Shown: positions 1 to 11,890, counted from the first letter of the stretch. The stretch: DNA of 64,000 bases from Parelaphostrongylus tenuis (GCA_019055375.1 JAHQIW010005456.1:124001-188000), one strand, 5' to 3'. Numbers and translations: made by a program. The notes: generated by a model from the sequence alone, not told the origin.

Positions 1-1084
1 GTTGGTGCCGGCTCTAGTCACTCGAAGATCAGCGGAATGACAGGTGACTCAGGTCAGCGACTGTTATTAAGAGCACCTTAGCTTGACTACCTCCTGGATC
101 GAAAGAAGATTTGTCATAACCTACATTTTACGATCCTGAAGCAGCTATCCAAGCAAGACCTAAAATATTTGGAGACCCATATTAGATGAATATGCGAAAT
201 CCAATCGAATGCAAGAAGTGCGGGGACCCGCACAGTAAATTGCTATGGCAAGTCTTGCAGAAAAAGAGACTATTGCAAGCACACAACTCCATCACGTCCT
301 TCATTGCTTCGTTAATTCTCGGAGCTTTCTCCTTGGCTGTTACAATGTCTACGCAAACCATGGTCTTGTAGTTATGACACCATCTTTTGCGAGTTCCAAA
401 TTGTAGAAAATAGTACAACACTGACGGCAACGAAGATTTTCTCGCAATGGCGTTAGTGCTGCTGAGTTCATATGCATAAGTGGTATTACATCAAGAAATG
501 ACGAGCGATTAAGAAGGGACGATATCCTTTATCTATGGTATTTTCTAATTGTATAGTATGTACGATGTGGCTGCGACACTAGTCCTTCACATCCAAGAAT
601 TATGACAGCAACGCTGACACAAGTAAAGAATTGGCAAGCAGCACATTGATGTGGATGGCTCCATCAGGATATCTAGAGACGGTTCACTGCACATCTGCCT
701 ACGCAATAATTTGTCGATGCTTAACGGCGTATTGGGTCAATGTTTCTACTCCACCAAAGAGGTCTAATTTGCCCACTCCGGTGTGATAGAAGGCCTAGTG
801 AGTAACGGTCTGAAAATCTATTACGCCTCAGTCTCGCTCGCTCAATCCTTTGATTATCAAAAAACTATCTCTTGTCAGTATATCAACAAGTACGTAAACA
901 GTGAAATGAGGCGTTGTTGCAAGCACAGTCACGTAGATTCGAAAGTCGGGCGTTATGTGTTAACATTGTTGATATCTTCGTAAATAGTACGTAGCTGCAT
1001 TATTTGAAAGAAAAAAAGTTCAAGCAAAACAGCATTACTCTAGAAGGCAAAACAATGCAAATATTTTATTTAACATTTCTTCAG
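1..1084. other. No gene recognised; presumably upstream intron of the P-glycoprotein gene
   Basis: No exon resembling the part of an ABC transporter that precedes the Walker A motif (A-loop region or transmembrane domain) was found here. The next recognisable exon begins at 1085 in phase 0 after a TTCTTCAG acceptor, so this stretch is best read as intron of the same gene, with the rest of the gene to the left of the window. Short ORFs here show no recognisable motif. Confidence 0.45.
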
Positions 1085-3787
1085 GTAAAACCCGGCGAAA
1101 CACTTGCCCTGGTAGGTCGTAGCGGTTGTGGAAAGTCGACCGTAATATCACTTCTAGAGAGATTCTACGATCCTTTAGACGGTCTTTTGGTAATAACTAT
1201 GATATGTAATACAATGAGTCGTACCTTTATCTATTTCATTTCAGGCAGTGGATGGTCATGACATACGTGGAATAAACCCCACTCATCTACGCTCTCACAT
1301 AGCTCTAGTATCGCAAGAGCCTATCCTTTTCGATACCTCGATCAAAGAGAATATCATATATGGCTTGCCACTAGGATCTGTTAGTGAAGCGGCTATTTCC
1401 GACGTCGCACAAAGAGCCAATATCCATAAATTCATCAGCGAATTGCCTGATGTAAAGTGAACACTTCAAATATACATGTAGATGTATTGAAGAATATTAA
1501 GAGCTTTCCATCTTATTGACTGTTTTTTAAACACTCAGTATAGTCTGTGGGAATGTTTAGAGCCTTTTCGAGGTTGCCACGTTAGTGTCAAACTACATTT
1601 CGGCGGTATCGCCCGCTTCATCAGTGGCCTACACCCCGCACTGAACTCTATGGCAGTGATGGGGATACGTTACCTCAAAAAGGCTCTAAATGTTCCCGCA
1701 AACCCTATCGAATGTTTATGGCGAGTAAAAACAATCGATTGGAAAGTAATGTCTGCATATTTACTATGAGTCAAAAGAATCGGCTGCATAAAGTGGTAGT
1801 AAGCACAATTACATGCTATCATCATAAACGTCTCCCCATTCCTGCTATAAAGTAGGTCCAGTGATCGACGTGGGCCACTGGTAAGGCACGCGACACCGCC
1901 GAAACATACGTATGGCCCTGACGTACCAACCTCGAAAAGGCTCTGAACACTCTCACATACCATACTGAATGCTATTCATGTCTATCCACCCTTTTAAGGG
2001 TCATTAACTGGACTTCATTAAGCATTATACGATGAGAAAATTAGAATGTTCAGAAAATCTTCCTGGATTACGCTATGCAGCTTTTCTACGATTCCTAGAA
2101 TACCAGAACACGAAAAGTTCTAGAAAAGCAGCACAGGTGTAATCGTGTGACACAATGTAAGAAAGGTTATAAGACTTCATTTTGCCACCAGGCTTATTCT
2201 GCACTCCTCTGCGGGGACCACGCCCGGTTCGTGACACCAAGTAAGAGTGCTGAGTTGATGAATTGAACTGTCCTAACCCTGCTGGTCTTGAAAACGGTTC
2301 TAATGTGTAAGCTATATATTAATTTTGAGGTTCAGTGCTATCATTGGATAGTTCCGTTGTTTCCATTGTGAAATGTAAAAAAATCTCACTGCTGCTATTT
2401 AAGGGCTACAATACACGGGTTGGAGAAAAAGGAACGCAATTGTCTGGTGGTCAGAAACAGCGCATAGCTATTGCCAGAGCACTAATACGAAATCCCAAGA
2501 TTTTGTTGTTAGACGAAGCGACTAGTGCTCTTGACACGGAAAGTGAGAAGGTTCGGGAACACAGCTTAGATTACCACTTTCATGAAGACAAGCAAATGCT
2601 TTTTTTTCAGCTTGTGCAAGAGGCACTTGACAAGGCATCAGAAGGAAGGACTTGTATTGTTGTGGCTCATCGCCTTTCCACTATCGTGAACGCTAACTGC
2701 ATAGCGGTGGTACAGGATGGAAAGGTCGTTGAAAAAGGTATGAGTAATCAATTTTGGGTAGTATCTAAATGTGCTACTTATGTGACAAATGTTAAACATA
2801 AATAGCCGACTAATTCGGTACAAGTTCTGGTCGCAAACTAAGATAAAATCTATATTGCTCTTCAAATTAGCTAAATAAAGCAAAGTAGTTTTGGTAGTTT
2901 CGATTCGGAACAGGATTGAGACGGACGTCTTCGTAGATTGTGTGGAGGTGATCTAATCAGAGAGCAGTATTATCAAAGAAATTAAGGGAACAAAGATTGC
3001 ATGCACTCTGTGATATCTAGATAATACCCTTATGAGAAAGCCACGTCTACTAATACACATCACATCAAGAAAAAGTATAGGCGAATTACACAGGTGAAAG
3101 TACTGAAAAACCACAGTGAGCACAAATGCATGCTTTACTAGCATCCCCTTCCGTAAAAGTTTTCTACACTGTTTTAGTTAGATTTTCCTTCGCTGTTTCA
3201 TGTAAGACGTATGGATTGGCGGCAACAACTCGATTTCGACTCAACAGATGTAGGAGTTTGCATGCATTCCATTGGGAACTAATCGAGCTGAAGTTCCTTG
3301 CTAAATGAATTCTCTACACGATCTGTCATCACACTCTATTGTGCGGATCCAGCATTTCTTGCATTCGATTCCTTCCTCGCATGTATCCTTCAAAATTGTC
3401 TTTGAACATTTCGTGTGTTGTTTTACTGCTACGAGAGGAATTTCTCTTCTTCACGGAAGATGTAGAATCATAGCCTACAAAGCTCGTTGCAGCTGCGACG
3501 GAACCCGACCTGGGGTATTCCGTAAGGCTTCCGTAGACTGATTGCAAGGGTCGAGCCAGCACTTTGCTTCCTAATATGCTGCGTCTATTACCACGCGGCT
3601 ACCACTCCTCTAGTTGAATAAGCAATCGCCACAGTACCTTATATATTCTATATGAGTACCTACGCAATCTATGAATGTACAAATATATTGCTTGAAACAT
3701 GCCTTTTTAGGAACACATACCGAGCTGATAGGAGCAAAAGGTTACTACTGGAGGCTCACGCAGAAGCAAAATATTTCCACGAATTGA
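1085..3787 (+). CDS. P-glycoprotein (ABCB-type multidrug exporter), C-terminal nucleotide-binding domain, 3' part of gene
   Basis: Five exons at 1085-1189, 1245-1451, 2404-2550, 2611-2737 and 3711-3787 (TGA) join in frame (phases 0,0,0,1). They encode most of an ATP-binding cassette: Walker [11 protein letters not shown]-loop VSQEP, signature LSGGQKQR, Walker [14 protein letters not shown]-loop VVAHRLSTI, then a last short exon with [19 protein letters not shown], the usual end of ABCB proteins. The family pumps lipophilic compounds out of cells across the plasma membrane using ATP; in nematodes it is linked to drug efflux. All catalytic motifs that fall in these exons look intact. The transmembrane domains and first cassette lie outside the window. 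Donors after 2550 (GTTCGG) and 1189 (GTAATA) are weak but the joined protein reads well. The orthologue among the many nematode PGPs cannot be named from this part. Confidence 0.88.
1536..1967. repeat. Palindromic MITE-like element, family T, copy 1
   Basis: The outer arms 1536-1630 and 1865-1967 are imperfect inverted repeats. The shared core reads AGAGCCTTTTCGAGGTTG on the left and CAACCTCGAAAAGGCTCT on the right, and both arms carry a TTTCGGCGGT block or its complement. A third inverted copy of the end lies inside (about 1668-1700). It sits in the second visible intron of the P-glycoprotein gene. A shorter relative is at 26212-26347. Confidence 0.75.
3335..3545 (-). repeat. Dispersed coding-like segment (MF-K ... 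R-RMQE motif), copy 1
   Basis: Read on the - strand this gives a peptide ending [20 protein letters not shown] plus a short tail and a stop. Two diverged copies exist at about 30793-30915 (- strand) and 53868-53996 (+ strand), sharing the EMF/KMF block, the R-rich block and a stop at the same place. It lies inside the last P-glycoprotein intron. It may be the last exon of an unknown gene or part of an unknown repeat; the family was not recognised. Confidence 0.4.
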
Positions 3788-4800
3788 TTGACACTATTCC
3801 TAGTTTACAAAAAGTAAATTATCAGTCATTATCCACTTTTGTTTGATACAAGCTCATTCACCGTAATTCATTCTTTATGTGATCTCGAAGTTGTATATCA
3901 TAGTAACAGGTTCAAAAATTTGCAAGCAATGTGAAATATTCTGTTGATGTTGACGATGTTGCACAATTACACTGCATTCACAGGAACACATTTACAGGTT
4001 TTGCCTTTGATTTTTTTTAGGTACACACAAGTCAGAGAGGCACAGTGAGAACCACTTTGAGGCTCTATTAAGAATCTTGCATTATGAGTCAGAAACGCCG
4101 GCGCCAAAAGCTCTTGAGGCTTTTTGCACAAAATTCGAGACTCAAAAATGAATAGAATGGAGAGGATTCACACACCACAAATGATATTGAGCTTTATCTC
4201 GGATTGATTTCCTAGTTTGGGTAAATCCCATTATTAAGAGTGTGTGACGATACACCATCGACCCCTCCTAAATAAGCAGTAGGTTTTGCATAACAGCTAA
4301 ATAGTTCGCTTGTTCTGTGCAGCAGATTATCTCTAGATATGGAAGATGTGGATTAATGATGTGATAATTTTTTGATAGTAATTTCAAATGCTACGGTGCA
4401 GTACGTCTAGACTCTGAGCAAAGCGAATTTTTTGAGACGTCAGCCAATACTTCAGAGTAATTTGTACCAAGCTCGCAAAGACTTCAGAAAGAATAGTTTA
4501 CAATCCAACCCTTCTTTTAGCTTTTGAGCATGATCTGCGTAAAGTATCGAAGCTTGAGACAAAGCACTCTTGACATAGGGCAGATATTTAGCCGCAACTG
4601 GTGGAAACAGAGAAGTAACTCTTCGAATGTCATTACGGATATATAGAACGATGGCTGGTGAAACAGATTTCGGTAGATTTCTCCATCCTTGTCTATTTTC
4701 AGCTCTTTGAAAAAGCGTAATTTCTACTCTTTCTTGACGTTTTGAAAATCGTTCGATAGCTTAGATCTCCAGAATTTGCAAATTGATTTTATTTTTCAAA
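3788..4800. other. 3' flank of the P-glycoprotein gene; no gene seen
   Basis: The first 220 bases are matched by a diverged copy at about 8850-9040, so the tandem duplication reached at least 200 bases past the stop codon. Beyond about 4010 nothing recognisable was found. Confidence 0.5.
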
Positions 4801-5790
4801 CGGCCTTTATATTACGCTGTAGCACTAAAAATATTTTTTCACACTCAAACATTTTTCGCGGGACACAGCTTTTCCTTTGAACTTTGAATAACCTTCCGAT
4901 AGCACGAATTCCAATAATTTCGATGATAGACTTGGTTTTCAAAAAGAATTTTTTCGTGCACTGCTATAGCTATAAGCATTTGAATTTCGCACTCGGCGCG
5001 AATTTTCAGCTCCAGTATGTGGAGGAATTTTGCAACATTAGCACCATAGCCATCACGCTTTCGAAACATTCGCAACAAACGGCATCAAATCACTGCGACT
5101 CAACATTTTTCCTTCATTAACTAATCGAAAGCTTGAATTTCGAGCACTTCAATGGTGTGCTTGCTTTCCAAAAAAATTTCTTAGCGAGCTGTAGCCGTAG
5201 TCATAGAATTGTGATGCACATTCGAACACTTTCTATGGTTACAGCACTCCTTTCAAACTTCCAATGAACATTCGATGGCACAATTCTCAATAATTTCAAT
5301 TCCTAGTTCCTCAACGCATTGCTTATTTTCCGGAAGCCGTTTCACTGCAATGTTGCAAGGAAAACATTATCGAACTTCACATATCGGCGCGCTTGTCTAC
5401 CGGCCAATCTACGGAGGAGGGGAGCAGAGTGATCATTCGATGGATGGCTTGATACATTAGACATATGGAGTGAAACTTGTTATTCAGTTGGAAACTGCTT
5501 CTTTATCTTGAAAGAAACTCCATATAAAAGGACTCACTCAAATACTACGAGATTTTCTCTACACGTTCATATGCTTTTCGTGCTCCCAGCGCTCATGAAA
5601 TGAAGGCGCGCGGCTAATGTATAACATAATTTTATTTTGGATTCTACAGCATTATGAAAGGTGCTTCGGTAAACCGGCTATAACCACGTACAGCTGTAGC
5701 CAGGAATTCAAGTTTTCGAATGATCAGCAACTCTCCTCTAAAAAATTCTTGTACAGTGAATGAGGTCGAATATTGATGTGATCCCTTGAA
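4800..5790. repeat. TIR element family E, degraded copy 0
   Basis: This stretch contains three successive diverged units built around a GAAAGCTTGAATTTCG-like core and a following TTTTCCRRAA block. Its right part (5270-5780) is colinear with 19500-20005 in the same orientation, including the shared CCGGCCAATCTACG and ATGCTTTTCGTGCT blocks. The right end shows the family hallmark TTCGAATGATCAGCAACTCT followed by AAAAAATTCTTGTACAGTGA. Confidence 0.6.
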
Positions 5791-6365
5791 ACCAAGAAGT
5801 ATCGAAATTTTTACTATGCGATCCAGTATTTGTTTCTCACATTTTCTACCGAGATTACGAAAGTGCTTGACTGAGTGGATCGCAAATCATTTGATATTCC
5901 CAGGCACTAAAGAAAGCAAAACTTATCGAAGCGTCAGCCACCGTATCAAATTATTGCGCTGTTTTACTGCATGACTATGCTGTAAATTGTACTGTATTCC
6001 AAGTATTCAATAAATACTATCATCACCAACCTTGGAGCAGCAAATCAAAAGAAAGGCCAAAGAGGAAATTCTGTTTGTGCGATGCTTCATTCTATCATAT
6101 TTTACGTCATTTGACAAAAAAGATCCATGTGGCGAAAGCAAGCGACTGTGGGCAATAGATTGGACATGGTGGTTGTGAAGGAGGCTGACGCGCCGTAACC
6201 CCAATTAAACAAAGAAACTTGCGCCGTCGATTTTATTGCGCTCCCGAAAGGATTCAGGGCCGCAATACATGAGCTGGAGAAAAGTGACTGAGCCATATAT
6301 GGCCAAAAACAACGCACAGATATCGCCAAGAGACTGATTAGAACACCAAAGATGGTGCTCAACGT

Positions 6366-7283
6366 TATCCTGAAATAAATGAAAAACCAATCTCATTAGC
6401 TCGACTAGTTTTTATAAGCGTTAGTAATTATTCGAAAGCTTGAATATCCGACTACAACTACACACAGCCATTCCATGAGAGGGCTCTTTTATAACGCTGT
6501 GACATGCAAAATTAAATTATGCTCCGCATCCGCCGCGCGATTTAATTTATATTACGCCTATAACTAGCTGGAAGAACGAAAAGCATTTGAGCGAGTAGGG
6601 AAAGTCTCGTAGTATCTGAGTCAATCCTTATAAGAAGTTTCTTTGAAGCGGAGAAAAATTCCCAATTGAAAACAGGTTGCAATCCACATGTCTAAGCCGG
6701 AAGAAGATCGATCAATCGCCCCGTAATCTTGCCCGTAGGAGGGGGGGGGGGGGGGGGGTGGGGGCAAGCAAGCCCACCGAATATGTGAAACTTGATGTTA
6801 TTTTCCCTACACACTGCAGCAAAAACGGTTTTTTACAGAAAATAAGCACGTTGTTGGAATCAGTGAAACTTACGCTATCAAATGATTACTAATGGTCTGA
6901 AGAAAGAGCTCTGTCCGGCGAGGTTTGAAGCACAAATCTTCTCTTTCTCCTACGGCACTTTCAAAAGAGCTTTTCCAAAAGGTAAACACATTTTTGAGTT
7001 CTTCGAAACTTGTGCTATTGAACTAGTATTAACAGTCTAAGGAAGGAAGTTTGCACAGCGAGATATAAGCGAGAAAACAAAAAACGCGTGGGCGTACGAA
7101 ACACCATTCTATCTTAGATTTTAGCACCGTTATAAGAGGGTAATTTGAAAAACCTGACGCATGGCTCTAGCCAGAAATCTAAGCTTTCGAATGATTACCA
7201 ACACTTCTATAAAAAATTCTTGTCCAGTGTATGGAATAGGTTTCTTCATTTGTTCTCGGTCAACGGAAAAGAATCATGAAATT
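6366..7283. mobile_element. TIR element family E, copy 1, inserted in the pseudogene exon
   Basis: The left end has AAATGAAAAACC then TTTTTATAAGCGTTAGTAAT and CGAAAGCTTGAAT. The right end has AGCTTTCGAATGATTACC then AAAAATTCTTGTCCAG and TTTCTTCATTTG, which is the left end in inverted form, giving TIRs of roughly 70-100 bp. It contains internal units of about 140 bp repeating the same CGAATGATTACTAA...AAGAGCTC...CAGCGAG core. The bounds are set by comparison with the unbroken exon 2404-2550. No ORF of note is present, so it is non-autonomous. Other copies are near 17790, 19130, 34787 and 37106. Confidence 0.7.
6741..6758 (+). repeat. Poly-G run of 18
   Basis: An uninterrupted G18 tract, followed by TGGGGG, lies inside TIR element copy 1. 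It could be a mutational hot spot or a place of assembly error. Confidence 0.95.
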
Positions 7284-7732
7284 TTCATAGACGAAGAGAT
7301 TAGTGCTCGCGACACGGGAAGCGAAAAAGTTCAAAATACAGCTTAAAGTGTTATCCACAAAAATTAGCAAATGTTGCTCTCTTCAGTTTGCGCAAGAAGC
7401 ATTTGACAAAGCACTGGAAGAAGGAACTTGTATCATTGAAAGCCCATCATCGTCCTGAACGCTGACTATAGAGCGGTGGCGCAGAAAGGAAGACCGTGGA
7501 GATAAGTAGGATTAAGCCTCGTGTAATATTTCAATGTGCCACACGCGGTAATAATTGGTTGACTACTCCAGTAGTAGTTTACATCGTGGACTGAGTTGAA
7601 GATTATGCCCGTTCTCTAATTTGATTCTAGCTGAAGCAAGTTGATTTCAGTAATTCAAACCGGCGTAGGACTGAAATGAACGTTCTTTTGAACTCTTGTG
7701 GTATGATCTAACTCAGAGAGCACTAATCGTTA

Positions 7733-8290
7733 TTAGGTCGTAGTTTTTGAAATTGGTTGACCTTGGTATACTTTGATTGCGCAGTTTCTTGCGAACATTT
7801 CCGTGTACAACTTGCCTATACTTACTTTTATGGAGATGTCTTGGGAATGAAGTTAATTGTTACTTGCGCGCGAATGGCGCCTAGAGGAAAATGCTAGTGA
7901 AGCGGCGCGCAAGATCAATGAAGCCTGAGAACGTTGAATTTAGAACGAATACGGTTGCACAAAGAATGTCTAAGAAGTGGTTCACAAAGTGCAGAAATGG
8001 AATGAGCAGTCTGGAGGATCAGTCGCGCTCGCGCCGTCTACAAGAAGCTCCATTAATCTTGCGTGACGCATCACTGGTACTTTCCTCTACGCGCCATTCT
8101 TGCATGAGTAGCAAGCGAATTTGTTTCCAAGTTAGCTCCATCACGAAGTAGCTATAGGCAAATTGCATAGCAAAATGTTCGCAAGAGAATACGCATTTGA
8201 ACGATACCAAAATCACGCATTTTGGAATCACTTATGGTTAATAAATTTGGTGTTTATTTCTCTAATGCCAAAACTTGCAGAACGTCCTAA
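7733..8290. mobile_element. Fold-back mariner derivative, copy 1
   Basis: It is bounded by TA (7731-7732 and 8291-8292), with ends TTAGGTCGTAGTTTTTGAAA on the left and, reversed, TTAGGACGTTCTGCAAGTTT on the right. The two halves are inverted copies of each other: each carries the 5' region of a mariner transposase, with the - strand half reading MELTWKQIRLLLMQEWRVEE and a following RKINGA, the N-terminal helix-turn-helix of mariner. A second element with the same design is at 56412-57038. The catalytic domain is absent. The host site is visible in the intact gene near 2960. Confidence 0.75.
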
Positions 8291-9040
8291 TAGGTGAAAT
8301 TTATGGACTGTGATATGTAGATAATACTTACATGATTAAACTACAAGTACTATGCACATCACACGCAAGAAGAAGATATGGCACCCTACATATGAGATCA
8401 CACGAAAAACCAAACTGGAAGAAATTGTCCATTCATTAAATTCCGAGCACCACACTTCCTTTTTGATATTCTGCCCTGTTTTACTCATTTATTTATTCTT
8501 AGCTAATATATGTTGAAAAATTTGATATCGGAATCTACGAGTCAAATTTGATCCAGCGAATATGGGAGTTTGCACTTAGGGCACTATGAGCTGACCCACT
8601 AGTTGGGCAACTCATATTAACAAGTATAAATCAAAGTTTTGAATAAACATCTGGCGCAGTGCTGTATTTAATCCTATACGAGCGCTCATTCTTAGTAATA
8701 TACGAATTTACTGCTTCAATCACGCATACCGAACTGACGAAAGCTAGCGGTTTCCACCGCGGCTTACGAAGAAGCAGTATTCGTCTAAGAACTTAGTGAC
8801 ACCATTCCTAGGTGTGAAGAAGTAGATTAGCATACTTTAGTACCCACACATATTTGGTATAAGCTACTTCTCCGTAATCCATTCTTTATGTGATCTCGAT
8901 ATTGTATGCGAAAGCGACAGGATTACGAATTGACAAACAACATATGATATTCTGAATGGATATAACAATGCAGACCATGTTACAGATATCCTATTAAATT
9001 TACAGAAACACATTTACAAGAATATTTCGCCTTCTTCATA

Positions 9041-9760
9041 ATCTCTTCTTCAGTCCCATAGTTCGTTCTTAATCAAGACAAACAATTGATAAAAAATTAC
9101 TCATCAAATATACGTTCTTTTCAGATTCAAACAGAATTTTAGAATTACAGGACGATTAAAGAGGTCTTGTGCGCGTTGATGTGCTAGGCACACCGTTGAT
9201 TACATCATAAACACCTCGATCCGCCTGCGGAAGAGTCCACTGAAATCCAGGTGCGATAGCGTTCAGTGTTTTCTTCATTGTCGGATGAGCACGCAGACGA
9301 TGACGAGCCTCAAGAAAGTGATAACTTGAAAGACAAAAATCAGTTGCAATAGAATTATCAATTGCGCGACGATAAACCTCCTGTCACGTTGCCAAATAGA
9401 CCAAAATAATCTGGGGCTTTCAAGCGGAATGCAACTTCAACGAATCGTTTCGGTTATTCAGTGATAAATTGCCACTGGTTGTTCACAGTGGACAAGAATT
9501 ACATTATATTATGATATTTATTTCCACCTTAGGCTATCTCACAACAAAGTTGTGCTTCTTATACAGTATAGCATTCTTTCCAGTCTCAATAAGACATACT
9601 TCGTTTGAACTGAGAACATATTTTAAGCCTTTCATGAAGTCTAATACGGCATGGAACGTACCGCGTGGCCCTCAAAGGGTTAAAACATTATATCAGACAA
9701 CATTTGTTATCACTACAATGTAGGGTAATCTTTCACTCTACAGGCAGTGTAATTAATTAG
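9041..9760. other. No gene recognised
   Basis: An 84-residue ORF at 9469-9723 has no recognisable motif. A CTCAAAGGGTTAA string ending at 9683 resembles a piggyBac terminus, but no partner end was found. Confidence 0.4.
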
Positions 9761-9945
9761 GCGTCGATTCGTCTACATGTAGGGGTATACTCCCCTACAA
9801 AGCATTGGCTAAACCGGGAGGCATCGTGCTACTGATGAGGGCCAGAAGGCCGCAACGTACGTCTAGCATCATGAGTGCCATATCTGACTTCATGAAAGAC
9901 TTAAAAAGTGTTATCAAGTTATGTTGTTATAGGTGAGGTCTCAAA
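9761..9945. repeat. Family P fold-back repeat, partial copy 1
   Basis: It shares the GTGCTACTGATGAGGGCC and CTAGCATCATGAGTGCC blocks with the better preserved palindromes at 12612-12850 and in the G6PD introns. Only about one arm is recognisable. Confidence 0.55.
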
Positions 9946-10982
9946 AAAACAGTCGAATAAATTAAAGGTAATCTATATTTGGTGAAAATACCAAAAACAG
10001 AAACTAACTTTGCTCGCGGTCACATTCGGAGCGGAAGAAAGGTCCATTTCTCGCCAAGAACGCATGATTATTATTTGAAGATGGTGCCGACGACTGGAAC
10101 GGAGGAGAACCGACAGATGATGGTGTCATAAATGACGAGACCTATACAGAATAAGTATCTGCCAATAAATATAACACTCAAAAAAATCTTTCAGATAGGT
10201 GGCTTCCACTTACTCCGTGTTTACGATTATTTGTGAACTTGAACAACTCATTATGTGCATCTGCATTGGCCTCGATCACTGTGCGATTGAACAATTTTTC
10301 GAGTTCAGGCGTAATCGGCTGTACCGCCGACGCATTTCCATTGTCAAACAAACTGAAATAAGCGACCGAACTCTAAGAAACTCAATTACGAAGAAAGCAA
10401 ACACCTACTCGTTTTGGAAGATATTCTCACACGCGTTATCTTCCCAAACTTGGTTTCTTTCGGTTGAAATACCACCAGTACAGTCCAGAAATGAACGAAA
10501 AATCTTGAATAATAGACTAAGAATGGTGATGAAAATTATATACAAGGCGTGATGGTACAACGAAATTCGAAGAATTACATGGGACGACGATCCAGAAATA
10601 GAATCGCCTCGCTTTATGCTTTGATTGAGAAGTCGGATTGCCACGGTGTCGTACTTTTCGTGGTGGTCGTCGCGCAAATAAATAGGTGGAAGAGCTGATA
10701 GTATGCGTCTAGCCAAGTCAGAAAATGTACTGTCGTTTTCGGCCTTGCTTAAAAAGTATTTGATAGATAAGCTGAAAGAAAAACAAACAGTCGAGAATAG
10801 GTTTACAGAACTGACCGAGGTACAGGGTCGATCGCGTGACGACTTGAAGGAGTACACATACCTTCTCGTTGTCTCATTGCAAGACCGCCAATGGAACTAC
10901 AAAATCGCTGAAAGGAAAACAACTATTATGATTTCAACGAAATTATGCAGTTTAAATTTATAAAGCTCGAAGGATCTTGATG
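9946..10982. other. No gene recognised; overlapping medium ORFs on both strands
   Basis: The longest ORFs here (10199-10552 + strand, 117 codons; 10405-10857 - strand, 150 codons; 10703-10963 + strand, 86 codons) overlap one another and show no recognised domain. The + strand one at 10703 is charged and could form a short coiled coil. None can be supported as a gene from sequence alone. Confidence 0.35.
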
Positions 10983-11547
10983 TTATACTTTGCGCACCGG
11001 CTCCATGGTGACATCGTCATGTGAGAAACCAAATCGGCTAGAATCATCACCATCCAATGTCGAAATCTCACTGGAATTGTGATGGAAAAATAAGGAAAAA
11101 GCTTTGGCCACATATGTAATCCTAAATTTCAAACAAAGACCCACTAGAAGCGAAGCCAGACGTCCAGAAAAGCTAACAAGTTTCAAAGAGACACTACACA
11201 CCTCGACTTGTGAGTAGAACGAGCAGATCCATCCATACCAGGTTCAGGTACTGCGAAGGCAACCCTTGGATTTACCGAGGTTTTATGTTCCCGTCTATTG
11301 CTGATGGGTTGAGGTAAATGATTACCTTGAAAAAAATTTGTTCGTCATGTTAGCAGTTATTTAGAATATGTAACTAATGACACAATAAGGACACGAAAAA
11401 AGAAATCATCAGCCGATAGTGCTATAAAGAAAGATTACCAAAGAAGACACACTTCTCTCAGATCCAACAGATGTTCTATACGAGAATTCTTCCTGTCTTT
11501 GCGGATATTTTTGATTGGCCATAGATTTCTCAGCGACGAATTGATAA
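10983..11547 (-). CDS. Hypothetical protein, last three exons of an unidentified gene
   Basis: Three open segments on the - strand join in frame. They are 11547-11453 (after ATTCTCAG, ending at a GTGTGT donor), 11325-11202 (after TTTTTTTCAAG, ending at GTGTGTAG) and 11070-10983 (after CACAATTCCAG, ending TAA). Phases match (1 and 2). The peptide is hydrophilic and rich in Ser, Glu, Arg and Asp. Recognisable stretches are QKYPQRQEEFSYRTSVGSER, then VNPRVAFAVPEPGMDG, then STLDGDDSSRFGFSHDDV and a C terminus EPVRKV. It reads like a cytoplasmic tail of a larger, possibly membrane, protein, but no family is recognised. The longer donor choice at 11439 would break the frame. Upstream exons would lie to the right, beyond the SINE at 11605-11890, and were not found. 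Confidence 0.45.
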
Positions 11548-11604
11548 CTGAGAATCATCCTTTTTCAAAATATTAATAAACCTTGAAAAAAAAGAAAGAT
11601 TAAA

Positions 11605-11890
11605 GATCTCCGGCGCTGATCAATCCCTAAGGTGTAATCGTCTTCGATTTTTATCTAATTTTGAGATGATTGAGTGCATATTTGGCCTCTACAATGACTT
11701 GCGGTGTCCCACCACTCTATCGAGTCAGTGCTGACTTTACTTCCAGACAAGTCTGAGACCAATGTGTATCAATGCGCCGGCTCGAGAGAGATGGAAAACT
11801 TCGTAAGCCTTGAGCACGGGATAGATCATCGACAAACGATTGATCGATCATGTATGTCGCGGGAACCTCCAGCTACTGCGCCATGCGCGC
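11605..11890 (-). repeat. tRNA-derived SINE-like element, family A, copy 1
   Basis: Read on the - strand, the head is TGGCGCAGTAGCTGG-like (A-box) followed by a degenerate B-box. The body carries the shared blocks of the family: GTCTCAGACTTGTCTGGAAG, then AGCACTGACTCGA, then AGGCCAAATATGCACTCAAT. The tail is GGGATTGATCAGCGCCG. It is a diverged copy next to the hypothetical gene. Confidence 0.7.

Larger units (their letters stand above)
6230..9040 (+). pseudogene. Decayed tandem copy of the P-glycoprotein 3' end
   Basis: Segments line up in order and strand with the intact gene. 6256-6362 matches the start of the exon at 2404 (GGCTACAATACACGG region through the Walker B region). 7286-7330 matches its end. 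7387-7500 matches the exon at 2611, with a deletion of about a dozen bases over the H-loop. 8719-8797 matches the last exon (THTEL reading preserved), and 8850-9040 matches the 3' flank. The exon at 2404 is interrupted by a 0.9-kb TIR element (family E), and the intron before the last exon is interrupted by a fold-back mariner at 7733-8290. Stops and indels prevent a full cassette. No copy of the Walker A exon was seen. This is a partial tandem duplication followed by decay. Confidence 0.82.

Noticed and set aside
9670..9683. piggyBac right end at CTCAAAGGGTTAA
   Set aside because: No matching TTAACCC end was found to the left at a plausible distance.
10405..10857. 150-codon - strand ORF
   Set aside because: Overlaps open frames on the + strand, no recognised domain, and lies downstream of the better supported - strand exons; kept only as a note.
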